This document shows, piece by piece, positions 25,010-39,581 of a DNA stretch of 64,000 nt. The notes beneath the pieces were generated by a model. It saw only the letters and a program-made list of their open reading frames with translations, had not been told where the DNA came from and ran no database searches. Each line of letters starts with the position of its first letter. Positions within the stretch are counted from its first letter, which is position 1. The position numbers were made by a program, and so were the translations under genes. The DNA comes from Paramecium pentaurelia (taxonomy: Eukaryota > Ciliophora > Oligohymenophorea > Peniculida > Parameciidae), in the NCBI GenBank assembly GCA_905183005.1, contig CAJJDO010000012.1, positions 186,001 to 250,000 on the forward strand, in the 5' to 3' direction.

Positions 25010-28000
25010 CCAGCAGTCAACAATATATTCTTAGAATTCAACCATAATATCTTTTTTATTTGTCCTCCATGAGCATTAAATATCTATTAATGACTAAATG
25101 TAGCATCATATATTATTATTGATCCATTTCTTAGTCCAGCATATATCAAATTTTTATTTTGATTATATCCAATAGATGACAAAGAATCAGATAGAGAAAA
25201 TTTCTTCTATAATTTTGTCTTTTGATGGACATTCCAAATCTCAATATAATTACCTCCGCAATAAATATTATCATTGCAAACAAAAACATCAATTATTCTT
25301 TAATCTCCACTTAAAATTGTATCTTTTACTACATAATCCGAAAATTTCCATATATCTATTTTTTATTCATTAATTGTTAGAAAATACTTATGATTGATAG
25401 TTTTGATTATTTCTAATGGTTTATTTGATGAAACAGTTCTCTATTAAGATTATCCATTCCATTAAATAATCAATAGAATTCCTTTATCAGTCCCAATCAA
25501 TTTTGTCTAATTATCAAAACTAGATTCTATTGCAGTTATTTTCTAATCTCTCAAAAAATAATATAAAATATTGTAACTCCTTCCAACATCCACTTATAAA
25601 TCTTTAGACTAATTTATTATTTCCTTTGATTCATATCCTAGAATCTTTCTTTTCTCTTTATTTGATTCATCATAGTCAAAAAGTAAATAATACTCTGAAA
25701 AATTATTATTAATCCATAATTAGGCTGTATCTTCACTAGTTTGACTTAAGATTCTATATTCATTATTATAAAAAATAATTCTAATATCTAGAATTTCTGA
25801 TCCATAATGTTTAATTTCTTTTTAGAACTTCTAAGTTTCGAAATCCCAAATGTATATGAAACCATCTATACTACCTGAACATAATAATGTTTAATCCTCA
25901 GAAATAGATAAAGCAGAAATTGCCTAAGTATGTTTAATTAAATTATGACCTTTTTATTATCCAGTCTCACAATTCCAAATTTTAATTGTTTTATCAAATG
26001 ATCCAGATATAATATATTTTCCATCAATTGAAAAAATGGCACATGTTATTTTCTAACTATGTCCCTTTTATGAATCTAATTTAGAATCAGAACTTTCTAA
26101 ATCCCACATTTAAATTAAACCATCTGAAAATCCAGTCATAGCTAATGATGTATCATTAATTAAACTTAAAGATAGTACTTTTGGTTTCAAATAAAATGAT
26201 ATTTGACTTATTTATGATTATTATTATGTATTCCATAATCTTATTGTTTTATCCCAAGAACAAGAAACCAATTATTTTCCATCTTTTGAAAACTATAACT
26301 GTGATATATAATCTTTATGACCATCCAAACCAAAAAATTAATCTATTTGATTTACCTAAAAAACATGAATCTCTCCTAAATAACCTCCTGTTGCAATCAA
26401 TGTACTATCCTTATTAATATCTAAACAAGTCATTCTTTAAAATCTTGATTCATGAGTATCAATTTTTTTGTCAACATGATTGTAAATAGAGAATGTATTA
26501 GAATAATGTTAAAAGACAATAATTTTTGCACATTTTACAGAAACCACATGTTCATCAGTAAGGGATGTAAACTTTTCTGGAGAAATAATATCATCTTATA
26601 ATTATTTAATAGTAAATTTTTTAGACTCTCCTCTATGTATTATTGAACTTTATTAATTTAATTGAACATCTTGTTCATTTGAATTCTACAGTTTAGTATC
26701 TACTTTTGTATTACTAATATTAGAATTAATATTAGAACTATTATTAATTTCTGATATTTATTAATCATCTACATTTTCATATATTATTTATATTTAAAAT
26801 TGATCAGCTCCATCTGGTCCTCCCAAAATTATATATTAATCATCTGGACTAAATGTAATGCATTATTTATAACTTGAAAAGCATTCTCCATATATTAATT
26901 TTTATATTGGATTATTTCTATAGATATCAAATAATAATATTTCATTGTTATTCATTAATGCTAAAAATTATTCATTATTTGATAGGACTATTTATTTTGG
27001 TTTGAATTAAAATTTTAATTGATTTTCTTCTTATAATTTAAATATATTGTATTGCTTAATTTAAAAGTCATCACTTACAGTGAAAAGTTCTTTACTCTAT
27101 ATATAGGTAATTTAATCTATTGAATTCATCTTTGAGTCTATTGTTGGTAATTCATCTACTTAAATCTCTTACCAAATAACATTAATTATTTTTGATTAAT
27201 TTAAATTAACTCTTGATAGTTTAACATTTTTAAATTCTGAATTATTGAAATTACAATTAAAAAAATTAGCATTATTTAAACTAATTCCCTCTATTTTTAT
27301 TTCAGAAAAATCCTATCCAATAAATGATTGTCCCATTTAATTAAGAATATAAAAACTATTTGAACTTCCTGTTAAAAATTTCATATTAATTTTAGAGCAA
27401 TAAATTAAATTCATTAATTTTTATTTGATTTCTTCATTAAATTTTATTTTATCAATTATAAATTTAATTGGCCCTTGCATATAATCTAAATCCCATGATT
27501 TTTCAAAGAAATTATATTATAATAATTCATCTTGTTCTTCTAATTTGACATTAACATACTTATCTTATACTATAAGAGTCATCTTAGAAATTTAATCAAT
27601 AAACCATTTGGCTACTAAAAATTCTTATAGTGATTTATGATTAAATGAATAGATTCCACTTTTTGATTTAATAGGAATACATTTTCTGAATAATCTTTTA
27701 TAAACACCTTCTTTATCATCATCATTAAAAAATTTATCTTTCCAATCAGTATAATTTTTTTTAAATATCAAACCACTTGGTTAAAATTAAACTTAACTTA
27801 AATTTCTAAATGTCATTTCATTAGCTAATTTATGAGCAAATTCCCATAATTCATTTCCCATAGAATCATACTCAATTTATTCTCCACTTTCTCTCAATTT
27901 ATAAATTTATCTTTTAAAATAATGTTCAAAAAATTCACCATAAAAATCATAAGTAGATAAGGGTTCCTATAATAAAGCCTATTTAATAATCTATAATTTT

Positions 28001-31000
28001 GAATGATGTTCAAAATATTATTGAATTTTCTTTTCCTATTCACTGATCTAAAATTCTTAAACAAATTCAGTAATGAATTATTGATTGCCTACTATTCTTT
28101 ACCATTCATCCAATGCCTATTTCTAAATTGAATCCCCTTTCTTGATCAAATATATATACTTTTTAATAAAATTCTCTTTTATATTATTTATTTCTTATCT
28201 CTATTTTACAATATAAGGTAATACTGCCATCACTATCTCCACCATAAATGGAGTTTCCATAAGAGATTCTAATTTCATTAATTTAATAAAATTTTAATAA
28301 TGCCAACCTGACCATATATCAGTTAACATTTATTGAATTGTTTTTAAATGTTCATTAGGCACAAATTGCTTGCATCTTTATAATAAAGTATTAATCATTT
28401 CATTACTCAACATTTAAGGTTTATTTTATCTAAAATTAAATAACCCAATTTATTTTACTAATTCATTGTAAAAATTTTCAAATTCTTAATAATTCTAATC
28501 TTGATATGCAGCAAAATAGAAGTCTTTAATTACTCTTTTAACACATAATTATGTATACTCATCTATATATTATTGAATCTAATTTTCAGTGAATTTTAAC
28601 AATCTAACTTCTTTATAAAATTTAATCTAATTTGATTCAGAAAAGAACCAAGAACAATATCCATTTATTGTGAATAATTCAGATCTTGATGTTGTTATCA
28701 ATTTAGGATATTTATTTTTATCTGAAATACATCTCCATTTACTTAATCGATTGGAAGCATTTAAATTTAATCCAATATATTATTATTTTAATTCATCATA
28801 ACTATCCAAAATTATAATCAATCTATATTGTTTTAATTCTACAGCTTCCTTTAATTCTTCAACCTATCTCTCACTAAATCGATAATTATCTGATCTTAAA
28901 GTTTCTTCAATTGCACAATAAATTGGATCTTTCAATTATGGTAATGAAACAAAAATAGGTATAAGAGGAATATAATCTTATTAATTTTTATTTTTCTAAT
29001 AAATTATCCAAAGATATTCCTCAATTTTTCTGGCAGCTGTGCTTTTACCTGATCCTGCTTATCCATGTATTAATAAGGAATCCTTTTATTATTTCCAAAT
29101 AAATTCATTTATTTCACCATTACCAAAAAGATCTTCTGTAAATAAAACTGATTCTTAATCTTCAATACCTTCTTCTAAATTTTTTTCCTTTGTTTAGATT
29201 TATATATAAACATTATCAGAATTATGAATCAATCTTTATTACAAAACTCTCTACATTCTTATTTCAAGCAGTTCTTTTACTGATCTTCCCTTTAAATATT
29301 TAATATCTTTATTTATATTCTCCATCATTTCTTAAAGTTATTGTATTTAATTTTCTATCCTCAATAAATCTTATTTAAGATCTTACATAAACAATACAGT
29401 TATTCCTAATTAGTTTCCAATATTCTAAACATTCTCCAAAATACCTTAAATTTCTTTTTCTAATTTTGCATACTCTTTCTTTATTAAGTTCTTTTTTATA
29501 GGATCATTTTCAATAGTTAGTTATTAAGCTATATTATTTAATTCTTTTAATTTCTCTTTTATTTTATTCTAAATCTATTATTCTTAACTTGGCCAAAACT
29601 TACTAATTAATACACTAACATCTCCTTTTTAACTCTCAAATAAAACTTTAATTCTTTTATCTGTCTCAAAAACCTAAAATTTTACTAATAATCCTGCACT
29701 AAAATTCATTGATTATTATGATAAACTGAAAGATCTCATTTATTATAATTCATATATTATTACTTATCTTATCCTCCATTTATTTTATGTTAATAAATCC
29801 ATAAGTTATTCTTTTATATCATCTATTTTATCCTCAATAAAATTAGTTTCAGCTTCTTTAGTATCAATTTAACTTAATATAAAAATAATTTATGATTATA
29901 AATCTTTTTAATATGGATAATTCTATCTTTTTTATAATAGATTTTGAATTGTAACATAATCAACTTTTATGTTTAAAGATTTATTATCCAACTATGCCAA
30001 TAATTAATTTATATGTTTTTATGTCTCAAACAATAGATTATCATATTCTGGTAATTATTAACTTAATTTCTCCAAAGTCTTTAAATTTTCAGCTTGTAAT
30101 AAAATTTCATTGCAGATATTTTAAAATTATTTAATTTTATTTAATTAAACTTCTTGATTTTATCTAATCTCATCTAATTAATTAAAAATATCCAAATAAA
30201 ATTAAATTTCATCTGTAAATTTATTATTTGTCTCAATATTGAATGTTGTAGGTTTGGTTATTTCCCTATCAAGTATGAATTATAATTTTTTATCAACATC
30301 TCCTTTTAATTTTTTTACTACCTCTTAATCATTTTTATTGAGAATATTCAATGATACTAAAGCTTCAAAAAAGAATATAAATTATTCAAGGTCTCTTTTC
30401 TTTTCACATATTTATTAATAAAAATTTTGATCTTTCTCTTTCAAAGTATTTTCAAAATTAAGAAACACTATACAAAATGAGTCATAATAGGAATTCAATT
30501 TTTAAACACACATTTACAATTAGAAACTATTTAGTTGAGTTTGTTAAAATATTTATTATATATCTGTTAAAGTTTTTTAATCTAATAATAATTAAACATC
30601 GATTCTATTATCAGCATTAGATTCTTTTTCATATATTAAAAAATCAGAAATCATTTTAATTGAACTTTAAATTTAATTGATATAAGTTATAGAATCTTAT
30701 GCTCTAATTTCTATCATTTTTAGAATTTCTAAATCAAAATTAATATCTTCTGGCTTTTTGATTTCTTAAAATAAATTCTATATCAATATCTAACTAATAT
30801 GATTTATAGAATCAAAGTTTTCAATCAATATTATTTTTAAAAGTTTTTCAAGATTATTAATGACTTAAATTTCTGTTGTTTTAAATTTTTGATTGCTTTC
30901 ACATTAAGTATATTATGTATATAAGAATTTAATTGATTAATGTAGAGTTTCATATGGAATCATTAAATTACCACTCTATACTATTTATTAATATGTTTAT

Positions 31001-32859
31001 GAATCTTTTTCTAATTTTTTTTCCATACATGCTGTTTTTATTCTTACTTATAAAATTAATGATAATTCAAGATTCCAATTTAAAGATACTTTTTCTTATA
31101 ATATTAATTATATTGCACTATTCAATCTCAATAAAGAGTCCATACTCAAAATTCTAGATTTACTTGAATCATATTGTAATTTCTTTATAGCATCCATAAG
31201 ATTTTTGATAATACTTTCATCATTTTAATTTTATTTAAATCCTTATAATTATTTTTGAAAATCTTTTGAATTTGAAGACTTTAAAAATAATTTATCAATA
31301 ACTACTACATATTGATCTTTTTAAAATGTTTCTTAATATTTATTGCTTTTATATTTAATAAGGCCAGTTAAATATTATTAAATGTTTAATTATTAAATTT
31401 AGTAATATTCTTCTATAATTTCATTATCACTCTCTGAATTTTAAACTAGTACTTAAACTATTTTCTATAAACTTTATATATTTTCTATTTCTGATAATAA
31501 ATACATTATAGCTTTTTATTAATTTTTCAAGATTTTTTCAGCTTATTTTAACTTTGATTAATCTGTTAAATCATCTTAATGTATTAATTAATAAAACTCT
31601 AATAGTTCATCCTATGCTGATCTAGCTATATTAAGGATTGATGATATTTTTGCTGAAGAGATAGGCATAAGATTTTCTTATTACTTTTACTAATCTCTTT
31701 GAATTTATAATCTAGCAAAGTATTATTATTCAATATTTGATAATAAACCTTGTCCTTACAATATCATATTTTATAATAGAGCTTGGTCCTGTAAAATTTA
31801 AGAATTATCAAATAGTTATTTTGAAATTTAATCAGTTTGTATATGTTGATATTTTAATGCAATTACATGTCTGTTGTTTATTATGGGAATAGAGTATTCT
31901 TTTAAAATAATTTATTCATAAAAATTTTAATCAATTTATAATTTATCTAATGTAGGTTTGAAACAATATAATTATTATAAGAGTTATATCCATGCAAACC
32001 ATATTTCCCAATCATTTGATTCTTTGATAATTTCATTAAAAACCTTTCCTAATTATTCAACAATCTATTTAGTTTATCTTTAATTTTCCATTTAATCCAT
32101 AGAATCAAACTTTAAAGTCAATAATGAATAAATTAATTCCAACTTTTTCAATCTGCAATATTTAATTCCTTATTGATATAAATATGCAACACCACTTTTT
32201 AGACTGTCTATCAAATCATCATTTAATGAGAATGTAGCAATTGCTTTAAATGCTCCTCCTAAGAATTTTACAAGAATATCCTGTCCTTCAGTTGAATTTG
32301 TAGGAGTGATAAAAATAATCGCTTAAATTACAAAAATTTCATATTCTATATGATTTTAATAACGTGAAGAATCACTCTCTATTTCCAATCTCTCACTTAT
32401 TTGATCCAATTCATTTAAATATTACTATTGTTTTGATAACTCCAAAAATCTGTTTTTATTTGTTGAATAAAATGTAAACATTACCCAAGTTAATTAAGTA
32501 ATAATTTATGAAGTATAAAGTGCAAATAATATATTTGATTAGAGAAAGCTTTTAAAAGCAGGAAAAAGTGATTCCAAACTATCAAAAACTAAATCAATAA
32601 CTTATCTTGTGTATTTTTAATTTTTGACCAATAACCAAATTGCTCTGGCATTCAATTAAAAAAACTAAAAACTATTCATTAAATTTTATTGTTAATCTAA
32701 TACTGTAACAGCATTAGAAGAAATTTTAAGAGCATGAAGTTTTATTTAATTAACCAAATCTGGTGGAATCTTTTATTTTAACAATTTTGGTGCACTCACA
32801 TTTGATGAATCTTTTGTTGTTGTTGTTGAACTTCCACAACCACCTCCTCTTAAATACAT
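24076..32859 (-). CDS. Giant NACHT-WD40 STAND-type NTPase
   Basis: A single open frame of 2928 codons from ATG (32857-32859) to TGA (24076-24078); I found no intron, unusual for this window. Residues 1 to about 1250 are helical and Q/N/E-rich, with no recognised domain. NACHT NTPase: Walker A 'GQAGSGKSTAARKIEEYL' at about 1265, Walker B 'YRLIIILDSYDEL' at about 1355, then a helical/winged-helix region including 'YSFNHKSLQEFLVAKWF'. About residues 1850-1890 form a pentapeptide-like stretch ('GISLNNANFFNCNFNNSEF'). From about 1960 onward comes a long WD40 array (for example 'GHKDYISQLQFSKDGK', 'LVSCSWDKTIRLWN', 'YIISGSFDKTIKIWN'), roughly a dozen repeats, enough for two propellers. A cysteine cluster follows at the C-terminus. 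STAND proteins switch by NTP-driven oligomerisation on ligand sensing. The biological role here is unknown. Confidence 0.9.
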
Positions 32860-33010
32860 TTATAGTTGATAATTTAAATAATACAAAACAATTCTTATCA
32901 ATTAAAAAATAAACATATTCAATTAAATAAAAATAGAAATATTATCATATTTCTATTTTGGTTATTATATCAAATAATAATAAGTTAATCATTGAGAAAA
33001 TTATATTTAG

Positions 33011-35403
33011 TCAGATATTGTTTCTAAACATATTGGTTATAAATCTTTTAAATCTTTCAGCATATTGATGAGGAGGTATTGCAGAAATATCAGGACCTTA
33101 AAAACATCTTTTACAACAATATTCTATCTTCTTTTTAGTGCTAAGATATAAATATATCTGATTAATACTTAAAATTTGTCAATATATCAATAATTCCAAA
33201 GAAATATATTTTATCACCAGTTTTTGATTGAATTATAGAAATGTCTTCTTAATCTTGTTCATGTATTATGTCTGTTCTTGAAGAAGTTTAAAGAAAATTA
33301 ATTTCATGAATTCCCAAAAGTAAACTATAATCTATAATATTATTTTAAGCAAAAAAATCTGCATCTTTACATAATTATGTAAGTAATTCACTTTATTTAT
33401 CTATTCTAATATTAATTTTTTCATGAGATTCCAAAAAATTTAAATCTTTTCTAGCTACAGTATAATCAGCATTATTTGGAGTTTTTCTTTAATGAAGACT
33501 CCCTTTAATATCATATCTTAAATTAATTTCATGAGATGTTTTGAATACATTACTCATAATAATAAAATGTATTTTTTTATCATCTAATATAATTTTATGC
33601 ATTCCAAATAACTTAATTATTAATGATTATCTATAATCTTTAAGATGTTTAAAATAATTATATAAGATATGTCTCATAAAAGTAAATTCTGTTTTTGAAA
33701 TAGTTTTTAATGTATAAATACCATCTTATGAATAATAGAAAAAACTGCCACTTTTACCACTAGATGTCAATTCAGATAATGTACTAAGATCTCCTTTTAA
33801 AATACTTGATAATAATGTTTCAGGTCCAATGCTACTCAAATAATTATCATTATCTATAAAAAACATTTTTCTAATATGATTAAATACTTAAGGAGCATAA
33901 TCAAAGAATTTACAAACCTTAAAAGTTGCTTTTTCATTACCAGTTCTCTTTGGCATAAGTTCAAAATAATATTTTAATTTAAAATCTTTTAATGTAACTT
34001 CATAATCACTTAAAGCATTTACTGATTTTACTGCCATTTATATTCCAATCATCATATTTAATACAAGATTCCAATTTTAATGTCCAAATTATACAGATAA
34101 AGCTGTTTTTCTCTTTTTATTTATGTTAGCTATAGTAGCTCTTCTTTTTTCAGCCAATTCTATATCTTTCTTCTTCTTAATATTAAATTCTTCTAATTTC
34201 TTTTAATACATTTTTTCTAATCTATCTAAAGATTATTAAGTTTATTATTTTAATTCATGAATCTTTATCAAAGCTTCTTTATAATTATCTCTTATCTAAT
34301 CTTCTGTCATATAATTAATCTTTTCTAATCCATCAGTTAATTCTGGATCTAAAGTTTCCTCACTTTCTTTTGATTATAAATTATAATCTATTTTTATAGG
34401 GATTTCTTGATCTCCTCTATGTATGAATGGACCAATCTAACTAGTGGCACATATAATTTAACTAGTTTAAACTGCTCCTTATTAACGTGTCTTATTCACA
34501 TTTATAGTACTTGACATTCTTAATGATAAAGCATCAATCTCTTCTCCCATCAAATATTGGATTCCAAATTAACTATTTGTATTCTACTTCCTTTAAAATA
34601 TATTGATTTGATATACATTTTTTTCTAACAAAACATTAAACTGGAAATTAAATTTGGTTTTGCTTATACAGTTGTTGAATATCTATTTTATTACAATCCT
34701 ATCATCATTTCAAATAAGTCTACTGCTTAATCCTTGATCAAATAAAACTCACTAAGAACAATCTAATCTTATTTTAAGGTTGCTTCTTTAATAGAAATTG
34801 TTATGCCTTTCCTTAAAAATTCAAATATATCTAGTAAAGATGGATCACTTGCTAAAATTCCTTTATATTCAATAAATGAGACCTTCTCATCATTATTCTT
34901 ATCCATTTATGTAAATATATAAGTAACTCTTTTTTCTAAATGATCTCTTATTTCATTTGTTATGGCTGTTCCTGTCATAACAACCCAAGAATCAATCAAA
35001 GCTTGCATTGTTTATTAAAAATCTCTTAATGTGAAATAACCTTTTCTATTTTAATCAATTAATTTATATGATATCTCAGCTTTTTCATCTTGAGAACCAT
35101 AAGTAATTTTATCGAAATAAGCAAGAAATTCATTAAATTAAATTTTACCATCCTGATCTTCATCAATTATTTAAAATAAACAATCACTCAATACTTAAAC
35201 TGTTTCAAGTCCAAGTAGTCCCATATTGTCTCTAAATTGATTTTTTGTTAAAAAATTAGATCCATTAGTCATTCTCTAAAATCTTTATTTAAGCATGTAT
35301 GTTACCTTCTATGCATTTCTTAAACTTCTTCAGCTGAAAAACGGAATCTTGTCATTCTATTCCTCTAAGCTTACTAATTCCCATTCTTACCACAGCAAAA
35401 CAT
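33011..35403 (-). CDS. EF-hand (neuronal-calcium-sensor-like) / phosphatidylinositol-4-phosphate 5-kinase fusion
   Basis: Introns 35283-35305, 34591-34616 and 33141-33168 give 771 residues. It begins 'MFCCGKNGNQQ'. Residues about 40-190 hold EF-hand units: a canonical loop in 'IIDEDQDGKIQFNEFLAYF' and another in 'MDKNNDEKVSFIEY', arranged as in recoverin/NCS proteins. A basic coiled linker (about 290-370) follows. The PIPK domain runs from about 380 to the end: 'SSGKSGSFFYYSQDG' (phosphate loop, about 533), 'RYDIKGSLHQR', 'IDYSLLLGIHE' (about 675), 'FFGIIDIL' and the terminal 'YAERFKRF', formed only after removing the last intron. The enzyme would make PI(4,5)P2, here plausibly under Ca2+ control in cis. 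A comparable EF-hand-PIP5K fusion is known from Plasmodium. Confidence 0.92.
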
Positions 35404-35739
35404 TTATTATAATAAATAATAAGTAAAGTAAATAATTAACTATTTACTATAAATTAGATAATCATTAACTTCTTTTGATTCCTAATCTAGATAAAATGAA
35501 CACTCAATATTAATATAATACCCATTCATAAAAATATTAAATAAATTATTATTTACATCTTAATCTATCTTACAAAACTAGTTCAAATATTATTAAGATG
35601 AAGGATTCTATTGCTTATTACACATAAGGCATATTATTGAATTTTTACAATAAATTTTGATTAAAATCAAGAATTTGGAAATTATATAATTTTCATATAA
35701 AAAAATGAATACAAAATTTAATTTAATATTAAATGAAAA

Positions 35740-38700
35740 TCACCAATAACCACCATGTTCTTTTGATAAATGTTCATAACATTCTGATGATGTTTTAAAC
35801 ACCATCATACAAGGAACTCCCTTTTTGTTATTTTTCCAACATATGCTTTGTTTACAAACAGAACAAGTTACTCTATAACATCCATCAATTCTTTATATTA
35901 ATGCTTAACAACTTGGACATTTTCTAATATCTTATTCTTTCATTAATTTTAATAATAAAACTTAATCACCAATCTTATTTTCCTCACATGTTAAACCAGG
36001 ATGTCTTAAAGCCTATTATTAATTAAATAATTACTTTGCATAAACAACAATATTATTTTAAACACATTGAACAATATATTGATTTTTCTTAAGTTTAGAT
36101 TTCTTCAAAATTATTACAATCTGGTGTATAACAAAATGTTAAACTCTAATTATTATCCTAAACAAATTTATTAAGTGCCAAATTTATCAAAGTATCTTTG
36201 TTATCTTTCCCAATTATTTATAATATATCATTTAAAATCATCTTTTCATTACATACAGGACATCTTACAGGGAATAATTTTGCATCTTGTAAAACACTAT
36301 TACAATGTAGAGAAATGCATTCTAAACAACATTTATGACCACAACCTTATAATAGATAACTGTGTTTAATATTATCAAAACAGATAGGACATTCTGCTTA
36401 TTTAACTTCATTTATTCCTGTTTCTCCATCTAAGTTTATTTAAGAAACAGCAGATTCAATACAAAAAACAGCATCTAAAATATTTTAACCTTATCCCTCT
36501 AAATATAATTCTCTACTTTGCTATTTGTATTTAATTTATGTCAAATTAAATTATTTTTTAAGATTATCAAGACCTTAACCTTTCAATCCTACTAATTCTT
36601 TTAAAGCTCCTGGTGGTATTATTAATTTATGAGAAACAACTGTTTAAGTAATTTTATTAATAAAATCTGTAATTTCTTATAATTTTTCTTATTTACAACA
36701 TACTCGTATCACTTTTTTGTATTGATCAATAATAAAATGTATGCTTCCATCCAACATCTCATAGTCTTTTAATTTATTCTATCCAAAAGTTGTAAACAGA
36801 AAATCCCCATTATTCTATAGTTTAATTTGTTAACCCTATAAGAAATTAGTCAAAACTTGATCTAATTATTAATGTATTAAAATATTCTAAGAACGAATCA
36901 TAACTTATTATTCTGTATGTTTAAATTATGTTTCTTATTGAAAACTGACTTTGAAATGAAACTTTTCATGTTCCTTTAGAATGGCTAAAATATGGGGTTT
37001 GAGTTAATTAAGGATTTTATGATATTAATAATATTATCCTTGACAATGTACTTTAATCAGATTTACTCCAAATTATATTTTTTATCCATTTAATATTTCT
37101 AATAATTTTTACATAGTAATAACATTTGAAATTTAAATTTTAGCTATTCTTTTGCCTCCTGGTTTTCTAATCAAGTGTGTATGATTAAAATCAACATCTT
37201 TTTTTTCATTTCTTTCAATATTCCTATTGATTAAATGTATAATTCTTTATGAATAATCATCTTTACTTTCTTAAAGTGTTTTTGATTGTAAATCAAGATA
37301 TTTGATATGTTTTTTCCCACCACACAACATCAAAATATCGATTTCAGTTGTAAATGAACTTAAATTTAAAAATTTTAAAGTTAAATTATCAATTTAACTT
37401 ATTTTAATCTCTTTTCCATCTAAAAGTTAATTATTAAATTAATTTAAACATTATATTGCTTATTCCATTTCATTAAATATAACAATACATGTACCTGTAC
37501 ATAATTTTGCATACCAAATAACATTCAAAATATATTTTTATTAATTAATCTTTTATTATTAATAATTAGTTTATTCTGTAATAACACTAATAATTCTATC
37601 TTAATACTCTGATTAATCATATCCTTAAATAATATAAGGCATATCATCTTTATCTTCAATAACAATTTAAGCTTAAGTTTCATTTTAAAAATAATTTAAT
37701 TTAAGATGAGTTATAACTGTAAAATCTTCAAATAATTCTTTGATATCATTTTCTGTTACTTTTGGAGGTAATCCTATTATTTTAAACTCTTTAGATTCAT
37801 GTTACTTTATCCATTCACTTATAAGGGCTCCACTCTAAAAAATTAATTTCTTTCCACTAACATGTTTGATTTCCATAATTTATGTTTTTAGATTTTCTTT
37901 AATTTTTTCAATTCTTGTATGTAATTCAGTCATATCAACTTAATCATCAGAATAAATAGATATTAAATTTAAGTATAGATTAGGTTCAATTGAACAATTA
38001 TATTTATTTTCTAATTCAGTAATCTCAATTCCTTAATTTTTCCATAATTCCTCCAAAATTGCATTACCAACATTATTTATTATAATTTCTTTTTGAACAA
38101 TAGATGTTTTTCTATTTTTATTATGAAGATATAGGATTGAGTCTTCTTTTAAAGCTAAAACATGAATATGTTATTAAAGTCTTCCTTTTTATGATTAAAT
38201 ACAACACTAATTTAATTTAAAACTATGTTCTTCAATATGATATGACTTATCCTCTCTTAATTCTGCTATAGGAAAATTTAACTTTAATTATTCCTCAACT
38301 AAAGGTTTGTCTTCTTGAACTACCTACATACTAGATGATCTTCTAATTGGAACCATAGCTAATCCACCTACATTAAGTATATTAACAGAAGGGCAATTCT
38401 ATAATATTTTATTTTTTTACATATTCTTGAGAGAATTATTAAACATAAAGTAGAATTAATATTCCTTTATATAGATTTACCATATTATCTTCACACCATT
38501 TTTCTAATTATGTTAATTCAAAAATGCTTTAATTTTTATCAAATTCTGCATTGAACATGATTGAATTAATAAATGTTCCAAGCTATTCTATAATTTCAAT
38601 CCATGAATAGGCATCACCTTTATTTGACCATAGCTGACTAATTCTGATTGTTAGATTAGAATATTGTTAATATTATAAAAGCATACCAGATGTTTTCAAG

Positions 38701-39581
38701 GCTCCTTTAATAATAGCACTATTTTTGGATTTATCAAATTATTCAATATGATTGTCTAATTAATTAAATTCTAGATTTTATATTTTTGGAGGAAGAGAAA
38801 TATATGTTTCTTATGAAAAATTGTATATAATTTAGACACCTAATTAATTAGATTTAGGAATTTCTCTAATTATCAATTCTTATCTAGAGAGTAATTGATC
38901 TGAATAAATAACACTACTTTTTATATATGATTTGATAATTTCTTTGTATTAAGTATGAATAATTAGAGTAATACATTCAGATTCCAAATATTATGGTTCA
39001 ATGAGTAAATAAATAGTATGATTGATTTATTAGGTCTTTCTTTAATCAAGTTTTTAATAAAATTCATTAAATTCTGGTGTCAATCTAATTTGAATTTAAC
39101 CAAATTATCCTAATGCTTTTGCCATTAATTATATTTCATTAACATTTTTACAATAAATTAAAATATCCTATTCTTCTTGTATATATTAAAGTAAATATTC
39201 ATAAATTTAATCTACTCTATCCATATTATCTTTCCATAAAAAGGAATGCATCAAATTAAACCCTGGAGTACATTAGTATTACAATTCCTCAACATTTTAT
39301 GAATCTGTTTCAATTGTTTCATTTATGATTAAAAATTATATTTATTCATCAATTATTTTTGGAATTGATGTTGCAAATTTGAGATCCAAACTATTAGGTA
39401 ATTCTAATTTCTAGTTTGTTTAGTCAATTATAATTTTTAATTGTGTTTAATCTTCATTATTCAATTATAACTTTTAAAGAATAGACTAGAAGTATTTTTA
39501 TCTACTGTTTAATAAAGATTCTCTAGTCATGTAGTAATTTTGAACTTATTATGAACTTTCAGCTATTTAAAATTAATCCAT
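35740..39581 (-). CDS. RBR-type (RING1-IBR-RING2) E3 ubiquitin ligase with long N-terminus
   Basis: Introns 38399-38420 and 36013-36034 (22 nt each) give 1265 residues. The C-terminal 215 residues are a full RBR module. RING1 is 'CPICFDN' with 'GCGHKCCLECI' and 'RCPVC'. The IBR contains 'FCYTPDCNN', 'YCSMCLKQYCCLC' and 'HPGLTC'. RING2 is 'CPSCQALIQRIDGCYRVTC', with the catalytic cysteine expected in the DGC triplet. The protein ends 'HLSKEHGGYW'. RBR enzymes receive ubiquitin from E2 on that cysteine before transfer. The N-terminal 1000 residues contain an RRM-like unit ('FKIIGLPPKVTENDIKELF', about 560) and a KH-like unit just before RING1 ('HKLIIPPGALKELVGLKGQG'), suggesting RNA binding. 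Those two assignments are weaker than the RBR call. Confidence 0.9.
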
